The notes beneath the pieces were generated by a model. It saw only the letters and a list, made by a program, of their open reading frames with translations. It searched no databases and was not told where the DNA came from. Shown here piece by piece: positions 35,855 through 47,653 of a stretch of 64,000 nt of DNA. The position numbers and the translations under genes are program-made. The DNA lies in the NCBI RefSeq assembly GCF_014699075.1, contig NZ_JACXAB010000020.1, forward strand, positions 1-64,000, written 5' to 3'. The number at the start of each line of letters is the position of its first letter. The stretch's first letter is position 1. Source of the DNA: Microvirga sp. (lineage in GTDB: Bacteria; Pseudomonadota; Alphaproteobacteria; Rhizobiales; Beijerinckiaceae).

Positions 35855-36109
35855 TTAGATCTTGCTCTGGATTTGTGCATCACTGACCTCAGTATGGCCA
35901 AGCCACTCCCGAGCCTCCTCCAGGCTGCCGAACGTGTGCTCCATTTCTGTGAAGGGAGCAGGCCTCTCCCCTGGAGGCAAGTCGACCAGAAGTTCGGCCG
36001 TCCAGGTTGCGTTGTCAGTGTCGCCACTGCGCACCAGGCTGGCGATAATCACTCCATTGAGCAGGACGTCATAGCTGCCAGGAGCAAGCCGGGAGAGTCT
36101 GTAGGCCAT
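35855..36109 (-). CDS. Small conserved protein of unknown function (paralogue A3)
   Basis: An 84-aa member of the same family as 3000-3257 and 31226-31489: RLAPGSYDVLLNGVIIASLV, then TWTAELLVDLPPGERPAPF and MEHTFGSLEEAREWLGH. It is the most diverged of the three. It begins two bases after the stop of a small upstream gene. This is the same two-gene layout (small partner then family member) seen at 31.0-31.5 kb, although the partner proteins differ. Confidence 0.75.
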   Translation of the reverse strand: MAYRLSRLAPGSYDVLLNGVIIASLVRSGDTDNATWTAELLVDLPPGERPAPFTEMEHTFGSLEEAREWLGHTEVSDAQIQSKI

Positions 36110-36111
36110 GT

Positions 36112-36315
36112 CTATGCTGTGCTTTCCGTACCATTGTTGTTATTTGGGACCTTCAACTCGGGATGGCTCTGGGCCAGCCTATCCCGGTCCTCAGCCAAAG
36201 CATCCCAAGTCTTGGCCATCTCCAGAAGCTGGTTGCGCTGAACGCCGTCCGGAACCTGCTTGGCGAGGATACGACATTCCTCGGCATGCTGGCGGTATTC
36301 TGATGCCTTCTTCAC
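36112..36315 (-). CDS. Small helical protein of unknown function
   Basis: A 67-aa protein, MKKASEYRQHAEECRILAKQ then LLEMAKTWDALAEDRDRLAQ. It is an all-helical small protein of a type widespread in Hyphomicrobiales genomes, with the conserved start KASEYRQHAEECR. Its role is unknown. It is the first gene of the run ending with the cold-shock gene; the next gene starts two bases after its stop. Confidence 0.75.
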   Translation of the reverse strand: MKKASEYRQHAEECRILAKQVPDGVQRNQLLEMAKTWDALAEDRDRLAQSHPELKVPNNNNGTESTA

Positions 36316-36927
36316 CTCGTCCCCCGCAATTGGCCTGGAAGCTGACTAGCACATGCACCGGCCGTTTACGATTATCAGCTATAGCTGCAACAGGCTGAGT
36401 TGCGTATCGAGCCTCTAGAGACAGAACCCCGCTCAGCTCTACCCTGGGCGGGGTTCTGTTTGCTGCTGTTACATGCGCCTTGAGAACAGGCGAGGGGCTG
36501 AAGGTGATCCTTTGGCGAGACGCATTCGGAATCTCCACACCCTTTGGGGATTACGGCTTGGTGGCGCCGTCTGCACAATCGTCGCGCCGCTCACAGTCGC
36601 TCTCGAATTGGATTTATGTCACTCCCCATCGTTGCGGGTTTGAGGACGTGCCCGCCCGTGACGTCGTGTCGATTACTCAGATCGATAAGATTGCTGCCGC
36701 CCCGGTGATCAGCCCGGCGCCGTGCGCGGGGTCCGCCAGTGCGTGTGGCCAGCGGGCTTCATGACGGGGTGGCAAGCACATAGGGCCTTGCATCTGATCG
36801 AACGGATGTCAACGGCACGGTGGCCGTTGTGGCGGTGCTGGACAACACCCTTCTACGTTGTCAACGCCGGCTGAATCCTGACCCACTTTGAGCGGGTGCG
36901 TCGAAACAAATGTGACCCACCCAGGCC
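36316..36927. other. Gene-poor stretch
   Basis: About 610 bases. It contains a terminator-like hairpin at 36424-36460 and, near 36885-36925, what looks like an IS21 end (CCCACTTTGAGCGGG, and TGTGACCCACC). No gene is recognised. Confidence 0.35.
36424..36460 (+). terminator. Terminator-like hairpin
   Basis: Arms CAGAACCCCGC and GCGGGGTTCTG, perfectly complementary over 11 bases with a 15-base loop, followed by TTTGCTG. No plus-strand gene precedes it, so it may be a relic or terminate an unseen RNA. Confidence 0.5.
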
Positions 36928-37476
<549 letters not shown>

Positions 37477-37662
37477 TCAGATCGTAAATAATATCAACGT
37501 TTGCAGCATAGGTTCCGCGGCTTTTGTGTCACTCGTAAGCCGGGCAGGGCCTGTCGCCAGTGTGCGGGTCTCCAGTCTAACCCTCTGTTTACGGTTTGCT
37601 CTCAGAGTCACGACACTGCCGGAATCAGCTTGGCCGATAACCAACCAGTTGCGCAAGAGATC

Positions 37663-40419
37663 ATGCATTCGACCCGTAAACCACCCTTCGCCCCGCCCGC
37701 CCTTCCCGGAGAGGACAATGCCCGTGAGGTCACAAACATCGTGCGGTTGCGTCAGGATCGAAGGAACGCCGAAGCCCACCCGACCCAGGACGGCGACGAG
37801 CCGCCGTGGCGACAGGCCTTTGTTCTTGCCGAGGGGGTGAAGGCCACGCGCACGCCGGATAAGGTCATTCGAGCCCGCAACGGCCATGGGGAACTCCCGT
37901 CTATGGAGCCGAGGCACCCAACTCCTGCTGTCAACTCCCTTGGTGAGCACATCCGCTCTGTCATCGACGAGGAGATTGTTGGGGCTTCCGAGCCGGCTAT
38001 CAGAAGCCAAATCGCGGAATTGCAGTTGGCGTTGGCCTCCGAGGATCCGGTATCTGAACGGCTGGCATCCCTTGCCGACAGGGAAGCTGCCCTGGCTGCC
38101 GCTGTCTGCGGAGAGACGGCCGGTTCTGCGCGCCGGACGATCGAAACGGCAACACGGCTTCCGTTGCCACAGCACGCTCCTGCCGTGGATGAGGCGCCCC
38201 ACCAAGAACACCACCCGGCGACCCAACCGGAGCTGGCCGCCACTCCCTTCAGCTTGACGTCAGGAGCCGTTTCGTTCTCGTGGCAGGGACTGTCATACGG
38301 ACTGGCTGGCGTCGGTTCAGCGGGCAATCTGGACGCCCTGTCCGCAGCCCCTACCGATGGGCAGATACTGGAGATCACGGGTGTGGTCGCCGAGGTCACC
38401 AACGACGGCCAAGCGGATCCGGATGGAGCTTCCGAAGCGGAGTATGACGCCGCTATTGAAGCGGCGCTGCCATCCGAGCACCCCCAGGAAACGGCCGTCG
38501 AGACGGGGATCGCCGTTGCGGTAGGAGAAGTGGCTCCTGCGGTTCCAGGTGCCAGCGCGTCGGATCCGATTGAGGAAGTTGATCTCGGATACCTCACTCT
38601 CTACGAGGATCTTCTGCCGGCGGCGAGCAAGAAACCGCAGACGGGGAAGGTTGCCCTGCAGCCCCAGCCTGAACCGGTGGTCGTCTCTGGTCCTGCCCTG
38701 GTGCCCAATGAGGCAGCCGACTCGGTTCGGGAGCATACTGAGGAGGTGTCGGTGCCCGGCGCTATGACAGAGCCGGGCCAGGGGGAGGTTGCCCTGATGC
38801 AACCGCTTCAGGAGTTCGGCCCGGTCTTGGATCTTCCCAAGATCGCTCCGTCGACCTGGGGGCATCCGATCTCCTGCCCACAGGCGCCAGGGGACTGGTC
38901 TTACCAGAAGCCGGACATCGCATTCCTGGCCGAAGCGCCGGAACGCGAAGGGCCGGAGCTGACCGAGGACATCCTGGAGGAGACGGCGGGGCGGTTGGAG
39001 AAGGTCATTCGCGACTTCGGCGTGAAGGGCGAGGTCATCCATGTCCATCCAGGCCCGGTGGTCACGCTGTACGAATTCGAGCCTGCCCCCGGCATCAAGT
39101 CATCTCGCGTTATTGCGCTCTCAGAGGATATTGCGCGCTCGATGAGTGCCATCTCAGCGCGCGTGGCGGTGATCCCAGGCCGCAATGCCATCGGCATCGA
39201 GTTGCCGAACGAGACGCGCGAAACGGTGTACCTGCGCGAACTGCTTGCCTCAGACGATTTCGAGGTCTCGAAACACAAACTTCCCCTCTGCCTCGGCAAG
39301 ACCATCGGCGGCGAAGCCGTCATCGCGGATCTCGCCCGCATGCCGCATCTTCTGGTCGCCGGCACCACCGGCTCGGGCAAGTCGGTGGCGATCAACACCA
39401 TGATCCTGTCGCTGGTCTACCGCTTCACACCGGAAGAATGCCGGCTGATCATGGTCGACCCGAAGATGCTGGAGCTGTCCGTCTATGACGGCATCCCGCA
39501 CCTGCTTACGCCTGTCGTGACCGACCCCAAAAAGGCGATCATTGCCTTGCGCTGGGCGGTGCGCGAGATGGAGGACCGCTACAAGAAGATGGCGAAGCTC
39601 GGCGTGCGCAACATCGACGGCTTCAACGCCCGTGTGAGTGAGGCGAGAGCAAACGGTGAGGTCATCACCAGAACGGTTCAGACCGGCTTCGACAGAACCA
39701 CAGGGGAACTGACGTATACCGAAGAGGTCATAGACCTCGCGTCGCTGCCCTACATCGTGGTGATCGTCGACGAGATGGCCGACCTGATGATGGTGGCCGG
39801 CAAGGAGATCGAGGGCGCCATCCAGCGCCTGGCCCAGATGGCCAGAGCGGCGGGCATTCACGTGATCCTGGCCACGCAGCGGCCGTCCGTGGACGTGATC
39901 ACCGGCACGATCAAGGCGAACTTCCCCACCCGGATCTCGTTCCAGGTCACGTCCAAGATCGACAGCCGCACCATTCTTGGCGAGATGGGCGCTGAGCAGC
40001 TCTTGGGCCAGGGCGACATGCTGTTCATGCAAGGAGGCGGCCGCATCGCTCGCGTGCACGGCCCCTTTGTCTCAGACATGGAAGTCGAGCGGGTCGTTGC
40101 TCACCTCAAGCGGCAGGCCAAGCCCGTCTATGTGGATGCGGTCACGGCTGACGACGAGGAAATGGAGCCGGAGGAGACCCCGGTCTCTGACGAATGCGAA
40201 ATGGGGCTAGGGTCGGGCGAGCTGTTCGACCAGGCGGTCTCGATCGTGCTGCGGCATAAGAAGGCCTCAACCTCGTACATCCAGCGTCGCCTGCAGATCG
40301 GCTACAACCGGGCGGCCTCGCTCATGGAGAGGATGGAGAAGGAGGGCATCGTCGGACCCGCCAACCATGCGGGCAAGCGCGACATCCTCATCGGAACGGG
40401 TGGAGCGGACGAGGAGTGA
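37663..40419 (+). CDS. ftsK: DNA translocase FtsK, soluble paralogue
   Basis: A 918-aa FtsK/SpoIIIE ATPase without the usual N-terminal four transmembrane helices. Residues ~1-400 are acidic, Pro/Ala/Glu-rich and probably disordered (start: [19 protein letters not shown]). The alpha/beta motor follows with Walker A GTTGSGKS (~567-574), Walker [13 protein letters not shown] (~696) and [14 protein letters not shown]. The C-terminal gamma winged helix ([20 protein letters not shown]) reads KOPS in FtsK proteins. I chose ATG 37663; an open frame reaches 37501. It matches the second, soluble FtsK found in alphaproteobacteria. A strong terminator follows. Confidence 0.9.
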   Translation: MHSTRKPPFAPPALPGEDNAREVTNIVRLRQDRRNAEAHPTQDGDEPPWRQAFVLAEGVKATRTPDKVIRARNGHGELPSMEPRHPTPAVNSLGEHIRSVIDEEIVGASEPAIRSQIAELQLALASEDPVSERLASLADREAALAAAVCGETAGSARRTIETATRLPLPQHAPAVDEAPHQEHHPATQPELAATPFSLTSGAVSFSWQGLSYGLAGVGSAGNLDALSAAPTDGQILEITGVVAEVTNDGQADPDGASEAEYDAAIEAALPSEHPQETAVETGIAVAVGEVAPAVPGASASDPIEEVDLGYLTLYEDLLPAASKKPQTGKVALQPQPEPVVVSGPALVPNEAADSVREHTEEVSVPGAMTEPGQGEVALMQPLQEFGPVLDLPKIAPSTWGHPISCPQAPGDWSYQKPDIAFLAEAPEREGPELTEDILEETAGRLEKVIRDFGVKGEVIHVHPGPVVTLYEFEPAPGIKSSRVIALSEDIARSMSAISARVAVIPGRNAIGIELPNETRETVYLRELLASDDFEVSKHKLPLCLGKTIGGEAVIADLARMPHLLVAGTTGSGKSVAINTMILSLVYRFTPEECRLIMVDPKMLELSVYDGIPHLLTPVVTDPKKAIIALRWAVREMEDRYKKMAKLGVRNIDGFNARVSEARANGEVITRTVQTGFDRTTGELTYTEEVIDLASLPYIVVIVDEMADLMMVAGKEIEGAIQRLAQMARAAGIHVILATQRPSVDVITGTIKANFPTRISFQVTSKIDSRTILGEMGAEQLLGQGDMLFMQGGGRIARVHGPFVSDMEVERVVAHLKRQAKPVYVDAVTADDEEMEPEETPVSDECEMGLGSGELFDQAVSIVLRHKKASTSYIQRRLQIGYNRAASLMERMEKEGIVGPANHAGKRDILIGTGGADEE

Positions 40420-40719
40420 GGCACTGGCAGCCGACCGGACTGGCACACGCGAACGAGCATTGTCTCAGCCTCTAGCAGTCGGTGTCGCCTGCCGGCCCCA
40501 TCTCGTCTCCACACCGTGCTCCCGGGAGAACCAGTGTCTCCCGGGAGCTTCTGTTTCAACGAGCTTCGCTTCAGATCATCAGGTGTTCCGGTCACCGGCA
40601 CATCGGGCGAGGGATGCTTCACGATGAAACCGATCAAGAGGCTTTATGCGGTTGCGCTGCAAACGTTGAGGCAAGGCAGAACAAAGCGACCGTCGTACTC
40701 CGGCGTGGTGGATTGCCCG
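40420..40719. other. Gene-free stretch
   Basis: 300 bases after ftsK. It contains only the terminator at 40518-40556. Confidence 0.4.
40518..40556 (+). terminator. ftsK terminator
   Basis: A perfect 12-bp stem (GCTCCCGGGAGA / TCTCCCGGGAGC) with a 7-base loop, followed by TTCTGTTT. Confidence 0.85.
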
Positions 40720-41022
40720 TCATGCTGTCTGAGTACGCTTGGTGATATGCGCCCGATAGGCCGCTGCTGCCTTGATGGTAAGAGTGCCTGCTTCCGTGAG
40801 CTTCACAATCTCAGACTTGGCGCGGTGTGCCGCCTGCGCCGTATAGGAGGGCTTCAATGTGACGCGAACACGGCTGCTGATATGCCTGCGATGTGCACCG
40901 GCCTGTCGCGAACTCATAGCCTTTGCGGCAATAAGTTGATCCAGCTGGTTATAAGCCCGCTTGGCTTCAGCAGGGGTGTAGCTGTCTTTCTTCTCGAACA
41001 CAGTCGATCCTTTCGGTTGCAC
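40720..41022 (-). CDS. Small basic protein with an internal duplication
   Basis: A 100-aa basic helical protein of unrecognised family. It consists of two similar halves: residues ~15-50 (YTPAEAKRAYNQLDQLIAAK, then AMSSRQAGAHRRHISSR) and ~60-95 (YTAQAAHRAKSEIVKLTEAG, then TLTIKAAAAYRAHITKR). Lys/Arg richness suggests nucleic acid binding; the repeated (A)AxxRxHI(S/T)xR end recalls ribosomal protein S20-like helices, but I would not assign it. It is a single gene. Confidence 0.65.
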   Translation of the reverse strand: MQPKGSTVFEKKDSYTPAEAKRAYNQLDQLIAAKAMSSRQAGAHRRHISSRVRVTLKPSYTAQAAHRAKSEIVKLTEAGTLTIKAAAAYRAHITKRTQTA

Positions 41023-41291
41023 ACACTTTGCAGGTGCATGGCCTCACCTAATGCCAGACCCGGGGAAACTCAACTGACGACAGTCATCCGATGGAGATGC
41101 ATCGACTCCAACAGGGTTCATGATCTATCCCTGAGCACGGTCAGTGGCTGATCTGCCAGGGCTGGATCCGCTGGCACTCCGGCTGCCTTGAGCCGCTCCG
41201 ACCACTGCACCGGTTTCATCATGCATTTCCCTGGTATCCACGGGGTTCCTTTCCGGTTTAGCTTACGGCATGAAACCGGATATCTTCACGA

Positions 41292-42104
41292 TTGGCGGAG
41301 ATCAGGGGGGCTCACCACCGGGCCAATCGGCTCCTGGCGGCACTCGAGCCTGCTGATCTCGCGGCTCTGGAGCCGCACCTGCAAACTGTGCGCCTGCGGC
41401 ACAATGAGGTGCTCCACGAGGCGGGTGACCCTCTGCGGCACGCCTACTTTCCTCATGACACCGTAGTCACACTCGTTGCCGCCCTGGGCGATGGTCGCTC
41501 CACCGAGATGGCGGTCTATGGCTGCGAGGGGGCTGTTGGTCTTGTCGGCACCATCGTCACCTGGCAGTTGTTCGGGCGCTATATCGTGCAGGCGGCGGGG
41601 ATCGCCTCCCGGATCGAGCTGGAGCGGCTGCACGCCGTGATCAGCCAACGTCCAAAGGTCCAACAGCTGATGCTGCACTTCTCTGAAGCCATGATGGCCC
41701 GCGTCCTGCAGAACGTGGCCTGCAACGCAGTCCACAGCGTCGGGGCCCGCGGCTGCCGTTGGATCCTCAGCATGCACGACCGGCTGAACCGGGACACTGT
41801 GCCCCTAACCCGTGAGTTCCTGGCCAACATGCTGGGCGTGCAGCGCTCCACCGTCAGCAGCATCACGCGAGCGCTTCAGGAGGCTGGCTTCATTCGCCAG
41901 GGCCGGGGCGTGATCACGGTGACGGATCGCGCCGGTCTGGAGGGGGCCTTCTGCGAGTGCTACGGGACTGTGCGCCGCAGCTTCGAGCGGCTCCTTCCTC
42001 CACACCTACGGCAAGGGAGCAACAACGGACCTACACCCGAAGCGCCGCTGTTCTTGATCATGTTGAAACACTGGTTGGTGGGAGCTGAACAACCTCGCAG
42101 ATGA
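41292..42104 (+). CDS. Crp/Fnr-family transcriptional regulator (copy 2)
   Basis: A 270-aa regulator, paralogue of 24080-24880. The sensor fold (~20-145; YFPHDTVVTLVAALGDGRST) is followed by the winged helix (LTREFLANMLGVQRSTVSSI ~178-197). The C-terminal tail beyond residue ~245 (APLFLIMLKHWLVG) is unusual and may be read-through past the family's normal end. The start is TTG 41292; no better ATG exists in frame. The ligand is unknown. Confidence 0.85.
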   Translation: MAEIRGAHHRANRLLAALEPADLAALEPHLQTVRLRHNEVLHEAGDPLRHAYFPHDTVVTLVAALGDGRSTEMAVYGCEGAVGLVGTIVTWQLFGRYIVQAAGIASRIELERLHAVISQRPKVQQLMLHFSEAMMARVLQNVACNAVHSVGARGCRWILSMHDRLNRDTVPLTREFLANMLGVQRSTVSSITRALQEAGFIRQGRGVITVTDRAGLEGAFCECYGTVRRSFERLLPPHLRQGSNNGPTPEAPLFLIMLKHWLVGAEQPRR

Positions 42105-42152
42105 CATCCTAAGCATGTCAACACTCACCGGTTTGCTCGGTCCAGCTTCGTG

Positions 42153-42350
42153 TTACTGAGCTGACCTCTTCATCGCCTCATGAATCACTCCAGCAGGTGG
42201 CTCTGTCTGTGCAAGGGTGGCTGCCTCCTTCGTTGCCTTCAAGAGACCTGATGTCTCAAATGAGCGGCTGAGAGCAACGATGAGGTCCTCAGCCGCAGAC
42301 ACCTTGCTTGCTTGAGTGGCTGACTGGGATTGCTCCAACATGTCGAGCAC
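42153..42350 (-). CDS. Small helical protein of unknown function
   Basis: A 65-aa protein starting with GTG: LDMLEQSQSATQASKVSAAE then DLIVALSRSFETSGLLKATK. It lies 12 bases after the stop of the CYTH-like pseudogene on the same strand, so they probably formed one transcript. The family is unrecognised. Confidence 0.45.
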   Translation of the reverse strand: MLDMLEQSQSATQASKVSAAEDLIVALSRSFETSGLLKATKEAATLAQTEPPAGVIHEAMKRSAQ

Positions 42351-42362
42351 CGCCTCAACCTG

Positions 42363-42860
42363 CTAGCTTGGGAGCGGCACCTCGAGGCTCGGCTGCAAAC
42401 CATTCAGAGCGATGTAGCGCCAATCATGAGTAAATTCAGAGGTCACTTCGGGTCCAAACCAAGTCGGGACCTCGAAGCTTTCTGCCTGCTGCACGTCGTC
42501 AAACTCGACGGTGATGAGGTCAAGGCTGCTGGGATAGACAACACGATCAAGCTGGATCTGGTGGTTCAGCCCGCTTTGCAGAGGTAGATGGAGGCGGTCG
42601 TAGGAAATCTGCCCGATGCAGAGACCAAACAGCGCCTCGGCATGTTCGCGGGGGAGGGGAGTTAGCTTTTCCAACACGTTGCCTGATGGATCCTGCCCTG
42701 ACAGGACGAAGTGCGCTTAATCCGCCTCAAACCGAATAACCTGATCCTTGCCAGGCTGGGACGAGAGATGCCCCTCGACGATCTGACGGTCGACTCCCCG
42801 CTCTCTCACAATGAGGCGAGCGATGCACGGAGACACAAGGAAGCGTCGAGCATTCTTCAT
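42363..42860 (-). pseudogene. CYTH-like protein with an internal stop
   Basis: The frame from ATG 42860 encodes MKNARRFLVSPCIARLIVRE and then RQIVEGHLSSQPGKDQVIRF. It meets TAA at codon 48 (42719-42717) and continues in the same frame as LEKLTPLPREHAEALFGLCI and VPTWFGPEVTSEFTHDWRYI to the normal stop at 42363. The layout matches the intact paralogue at 34289-34960, notably the (P)xWFGPEVT block. A single point mutation explains the defect. The downstream part alone has possible internal starts. Confidence 0.7.
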
Positions 42861-42974
42861 GGGAGTATCTGCAAGATAATATGACTATGAAACGCAGGGC
42901 ACATGGTCTGCTCCAACCTGTTTACAAACGCTTAGCGTCATACTTTCCTGGAAAGTGACGTCTCACGTTGAAAC

Positions 42975-43004
42975 CAAAGAAAAAGCCCCGGATTTCTCCG
43001 GGGC
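42975..43004 (-). terminator. groEL terminator
   Basis: Stem GCCCCGGA/TCCGGGGC (42985-43004) followed on the minus strand by TTTTTCTTT. Confidence 0.9.
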
Positions 43005-43033
43005 GGTTCCATTGGGATGATGGAGGGCAGGAC

Positions 43034-44686
<1,653 letters not shown>

Positions 44687-44726
44687 CTAACCTCCTGTGG
44701 TTCTTACCTGTTTGGTCTGAGCTGTT

Positions 44727-45041
44727 TTAAGCAGCCTTCTGGGCTTCGGCTGTCTTCTCAATCACGCCCATGATGTCGGATTCCTTCATGATCAGGAGAT
44801 CCTGACCGTCGATACGCACTTCGGTGCCGGACCACTTGCCGAACAGGACGCGGTCGCCGGCCTTCACGTCGAGGGCAACAACCTTGCCGCTCTCGTCACG
44901 GGCGCCGGGGCCGACGGCGACGATCTCGCCCTCTTGCGGCTTCTCCTTGGCGGTGTCCGGGATGATGATGCCGCCGGCCGTCTTCTCTTCGGCTTCGATG
45001 CGGCGGACGACAACACGGTCGTGCAACGGACGGAACTTCAT
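44727..45041 (-). CDS. groES: Co-chaperonin GroES (Hsp10)
   Basis: A 104-aa lid of the GroEL chamber: [20 protein letters not shown] at the start, then the mobile loop [20 protein letters not shown] (~19-38) and [21 protein letters not shown] chose ATG 45041 because it follows GAGGCTCACCC and matches all family members; an open frame reaches 45074. The CIRCE element sits 56 bases upstream. Confidence 0.97.
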   Translation of the reverse strand: MKFRPLHDRVVVRRIEAEEKTAGGIIIPDTAKEKPQEGEIVAVGPGARDESGKVVALDVKAGDRVLFGKWSGTEVRIDGQDLLIMKESDIMGVIEKTAEAQKAA

Positions 45042-45096
45042 GGGTGAGCCTCCTCGAAATGGAATGGGAGGCACTCGTCTGCGCCGAGCAGCACTG

Positions 45097-45123
45097 TTAG
45101 CACTCGACGCATTGGAGTGCTAA
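45097..45123. promoter_or_regulatory. CIRCE operator (HrcA site)
   Basis: A perfect match to TTAGCACTC-N9-GAGTGCTAA upstream of groES. It shows negative heat-shock control by HrcA. Confidence 0.97.
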
Positions 45124-45264
45124 CGCGAGTTAATACCCCAATGCTCCTGGTCAGGCAAGCTCATCTCTTAGTGGATAAGCTGAGCTTGGGGCGAACAGCA
45201 CCCCCATGCACGGCGTTGTCCCAAGGCAGCGGCCAGCGGGCCGCCTTGGCAGCGAGGTTCAGCC

Positions 45265-45549
45265 GTGTTGAGTTTCGAAAGCGTTGAAGAGGTTTGTGAG
45301 AGCAGGAAGACGACCCTCGTGATCCACCCGGCCATTCGTCGGGCCATCAAAGGGTATGAGGAAAGCTTCTATATCGGTCTGCGCTGCTTCCTGAAGGGCG
45401 AGTCCGACGGGATCTTCTTCCTGCCTCTTCAGGATGGCGGCTATGTCCGTCTTGTATTCTCCCAGCGGCACTCCTCAGGAGGGCACCCGATCCTGAGAGT
45501 CGACCCGCTGAGCTCAGAAGGGCTGGAACGGATCAAGGCTGCCAACTAA
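45265..45549 (+). CDS. Small protein of unknown function
   Basis: A 94-aa protein beginning at GTG 45265: KTTLVIHPAIRRAIKGYEES, FYIGLRCFLKGESDGIFFLP, then LQDGGYVRLVFSQRHSSGGH. The alternating hydrophobic strands look like a small beta-rich protein. It is divergent from groESL, ~140 bases beyond CIRCE. The family is unrecognised and the ribosome-binding site is weak. Confidence 0.5.
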   Translation: MLSFESVEEVCESRKTTLVIHPAIRRAIKGYEESFYIGLRCFLKGESDGIFFLPLQDGGYVRLVFSQRHSSGGHPILRVDPLSSEGLERIKAAN

Positions 45550-45646
45550 GCCTTCCGCTCGAGCGCCCGCAACTCGTCAAGCTAAGGGAGCTGAATCTGA
45601 GGCCATGGCGCTGGCGGCACCTGATAGGGAGGCTAATCCAAACAAT

Positions 45647-45670
45647 AAGCCGCCCTGTTAGGAGCGGCTT
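45647..45670 (-). terminator. Terminator of the second cold-shock gene
   Basis: Arms AAGCCGC and GCGGCTT around a 10-base loop. On the minus strand it is followed by ATTGTTTGG. Confidence 0.65.
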
Positions 45671-45708
45671 GAAGAGGCAGCACTCAGCTGACGCGATGAC
45701 AGGCTCAA

Positions 45709-45918
45709 TCAAGCCTTTTGCAGATTGGTTGCAGACTCTTTGCCTGTACGGCGGTCGGCTTCTACCTCGTAGGAGATTTTCTGACCTTCAGCCAAGCCAC
45801 GCATGCCAGCCCGTTCAACCGCTGTGGCATGGACGAATACATCCTTACCGCCGTTGTCCGGCTGAATGAAGCCATAGCCTTTAGTGTCGTTATACCACTT
45901 CACAGTCCCAGTTGCCAT
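45709..45918 (-). CDS. cspA: Cold-shock protein (CspA family), second copy
   Basis: A 69-aa OB-fold protein [20 protein letters not shown] with [20 protein letters not shown]. It is about 85% identical by eye to the copy at 35043-35279. GAGGAA precedes the ATG. It functions as an RNA chaperone. Its terminator is at 45647-45670. Confidence 0.95.
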   Translation of the reverse strand: MATGTVKWYNDTKGYGFIQPDNGGKDVFVHATAVERAGMRGLAEGQKISYEVEADRRTGKESATNLQKA

Positions 45919-46334
45919 TGAATGTTCCTCAAGTCCCGTCAGGTGCGCTTTCGCCCCATCATCCTGCCGTGTCTATCAGTGAGGTCAAGCATTTGGTTGA
46001 CAGCTAGATTAGGACGCAGATCCTGCACCATGCGCCCAGGGTGAGGCCACCGCAGCCTTGACGCTCTGGCGCCGATTCCCGCGTGGGACCCTCCTATGCA
46101 TGGATCCCGCCACAGCAGCGGTCACAAACTTCTTGTCAAAATCTATGTCATACGAAATGTTATATGGAGACATTGTTTCTATAGAGACGCGTCGCGCAAG
46201 CCGTAAGATAAGGCCCTCCTCGACCAGCTTATGAGATGCAATGAGAGCCACGACCGAACTGTTCCGTAGTTTCTAAAGTTTACCAAGTTGACATAACTGG
46301 TTGGATTGCCCACCTTATAAGGCAGGAGGCGCCC
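45919..46334. other. Gene-free divergent gap
   Basis: About 415 bases, AT-richer than its surroundings near 46130-46300. It probably carries the cold-shock promoter and the promoter of the antitoxin gene. I see no other feature. Confidence 0.35.
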
Positions 46335-47069
46335 ATGGCCCACATCCGCAATTCTCAGAGGAAAGGTCGCCCACAGATCCGGCGATACTCTAAGGCTGCA
46401 CCTCAGTCTCAAGTCCATCCCTACAAGGTGGTGGGCGATCCCGCGCGGGCTATCACTGAGATGAAGAACCTTCCCGAGGGTGTATCGGTCGCTCTCATTC
46501 CCTCTAACGCTGTCGTTGAAAAGGAACTGCGGCGGCTTGGGTCCGAAATATTTCAGCGCCTTCCTGGTCTCGTGATCAAGGCCAAAGGCCGCGGTAACAT
46601 CTGGAGACGGGTAAAGCCCGTTCCAGCTGAAAGGAAGAGCGCCATTGACGCGTCAGCCTTTAAGCCTAGCTCGCGCGCCAAAGCCCTCCTGAAAGGTGTG
46701 CAGATTGCGCAGGGCGACCTGAAGGAATCCGGTGGAGCCTACGATCTGGATCAAGTCCGGGTTCTAATGAACGGCATCTCACGGCAGATGGTGGATCGAA
46801 AGGTCCGAGAGGGCAGCTTGCTGGCTGTCCCCGGCCCAAGCAACCGCCGTGCATACCCAACGGTGCAGTTCACCTCTGATGGTACTGTCGTCCCCGGTCT
46901 GAAGGCCGTGCAGGATGCCCTCCCGACAGAAAACCCTTGGGCTGTGCTGAACTTTCTTGTTCGTCCCGATCCGTGCCTGAACGGACGCAAACCGATTGAT
47001 CTCCTCAGAGCTGGCGAGATCGATCTGGTTGTCGACGCGGCCCGGTGCATGGGTCAGCAAGGCTCGTGA
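46335..47069 (+). CDS. MbcA/ParS/Xre-type antitoxin of a RES toxin system
   Basis: A 244-aa protein. The C-terminal ~60 residues match the toxin-binding domain of MbcA/ParS/Xre-type (DUF2384) antitoxins: NPWAVLNFLVRPDPCLNGRK, then PIDLLRAGEIDLVVDAAR. The centre (DLDQVRVLMNGISRQMVDRK) looks like an HTH with a recognition helix. An extra N-terminal ~110 residues, basic (RNSQRKGRPQIRRYSKAA), is longer than usual (~150 aa family size). It is coupled to the toxin frame by a GTGA overlap. It should neutralise the toxin and repress the operon (family knowledge). Confidence 0.8.
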   Translation: MAHIRNSQRKGRPQIRRYSKAAPQSQVHPYKVVGDPARAITEMKNLPEGVSVALIPSNAVVEKELRRLGSEIFQRLPGLVIKAKGRGNIWRRVKPVPAERKSAIDASAFKPSSRAKALLKGVQIAQGDLKESGGAYDLDQVRVLMNGISRQMVDRKVREGSLLAVPGPSNRRAYPTVQFTSDGTVVPGLKAVQDALPTENPWAVLNFLVRPDPCLNGRKPIDLLRAGEIDLVVDAARCMGQQGS

Positions 47070-47653
47070 CGGCACCATTGCCGCCACCGGATCCTGCTTC
47101 GCGGGATCCGGTCCTCATCACCCTTGAGGCTGGCGAGATCCTCCACCGGTTCTTCATGGCATCATACGATCCGATCCATTTCGATCGCAGCCGCCAAGGT
47201 CGCCTCAATGCGCCTGATGGGTCGTATGGCGTCCTCTACACGGCCGAGGCCGCCCGTGGCGCTTTTGCTGAGACCTTTCTCCGAGAGCCAGGACGCACTC
47301 TCATTCCCTCAGATTTGCTTGCAAGAAAGGCCTATGTGCGACTGCGTGTGACCCGCACATTCGTGCTGATCAAGTTTGGGGGACCTGGTCTGGCCCGATT
47401 GGGAGCAACAGCGGAGGTCGTGCATGGCGGTCTCCCGTATGACATTCCGCAAGCCTGGTGAGCGGCTCTTCGCAGCCACCTCATCCAGCCGGGTGGGATC
47501 GCCTATTACGCCCGTCATGACGACGAGGCTCTTTGCTACGCACTCTATGATCATGAACCATTGGCCATCGAAGAAGCGCGCCGGGACACCACTCTTGATG
47601 AGAGTTGGTTCTGGGACCTTGCTGAACCCTACGGTGTTGGCCTGTCCCCTTGA
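47066..47653 (+). pseudogene. RES-domain toxin with an in-frame TGA
   Basis: The RES domain starts at GTG 47066 (or 47045). Visible are the catalytic-type Arg in ILHRFFMASYDPIHFDRSRQ, the Tyr in YGVLYTAEAARGAFAETF with its Glu, and then YDIPQAW followed by TGA (47459-47461). The same frame continues AALRSHLIQPGGIAYYARHD, then DEALCYALYDHEPLAIEEAR, to the true stop at 47653. RES toxins degrade NAD+ (established). The stop falls where families have a conserved Ser and removes ~64 residues, so the toxin is probably inactive. Confidence 0.8.

Noticed and set aside
47459..47461. TGA in the RES toxin as a selenocysteine codon
   Set aside because: RES toxins have no selenocysteine and no SECIS-like hairpin follows; a nonsense mutation is simpler.
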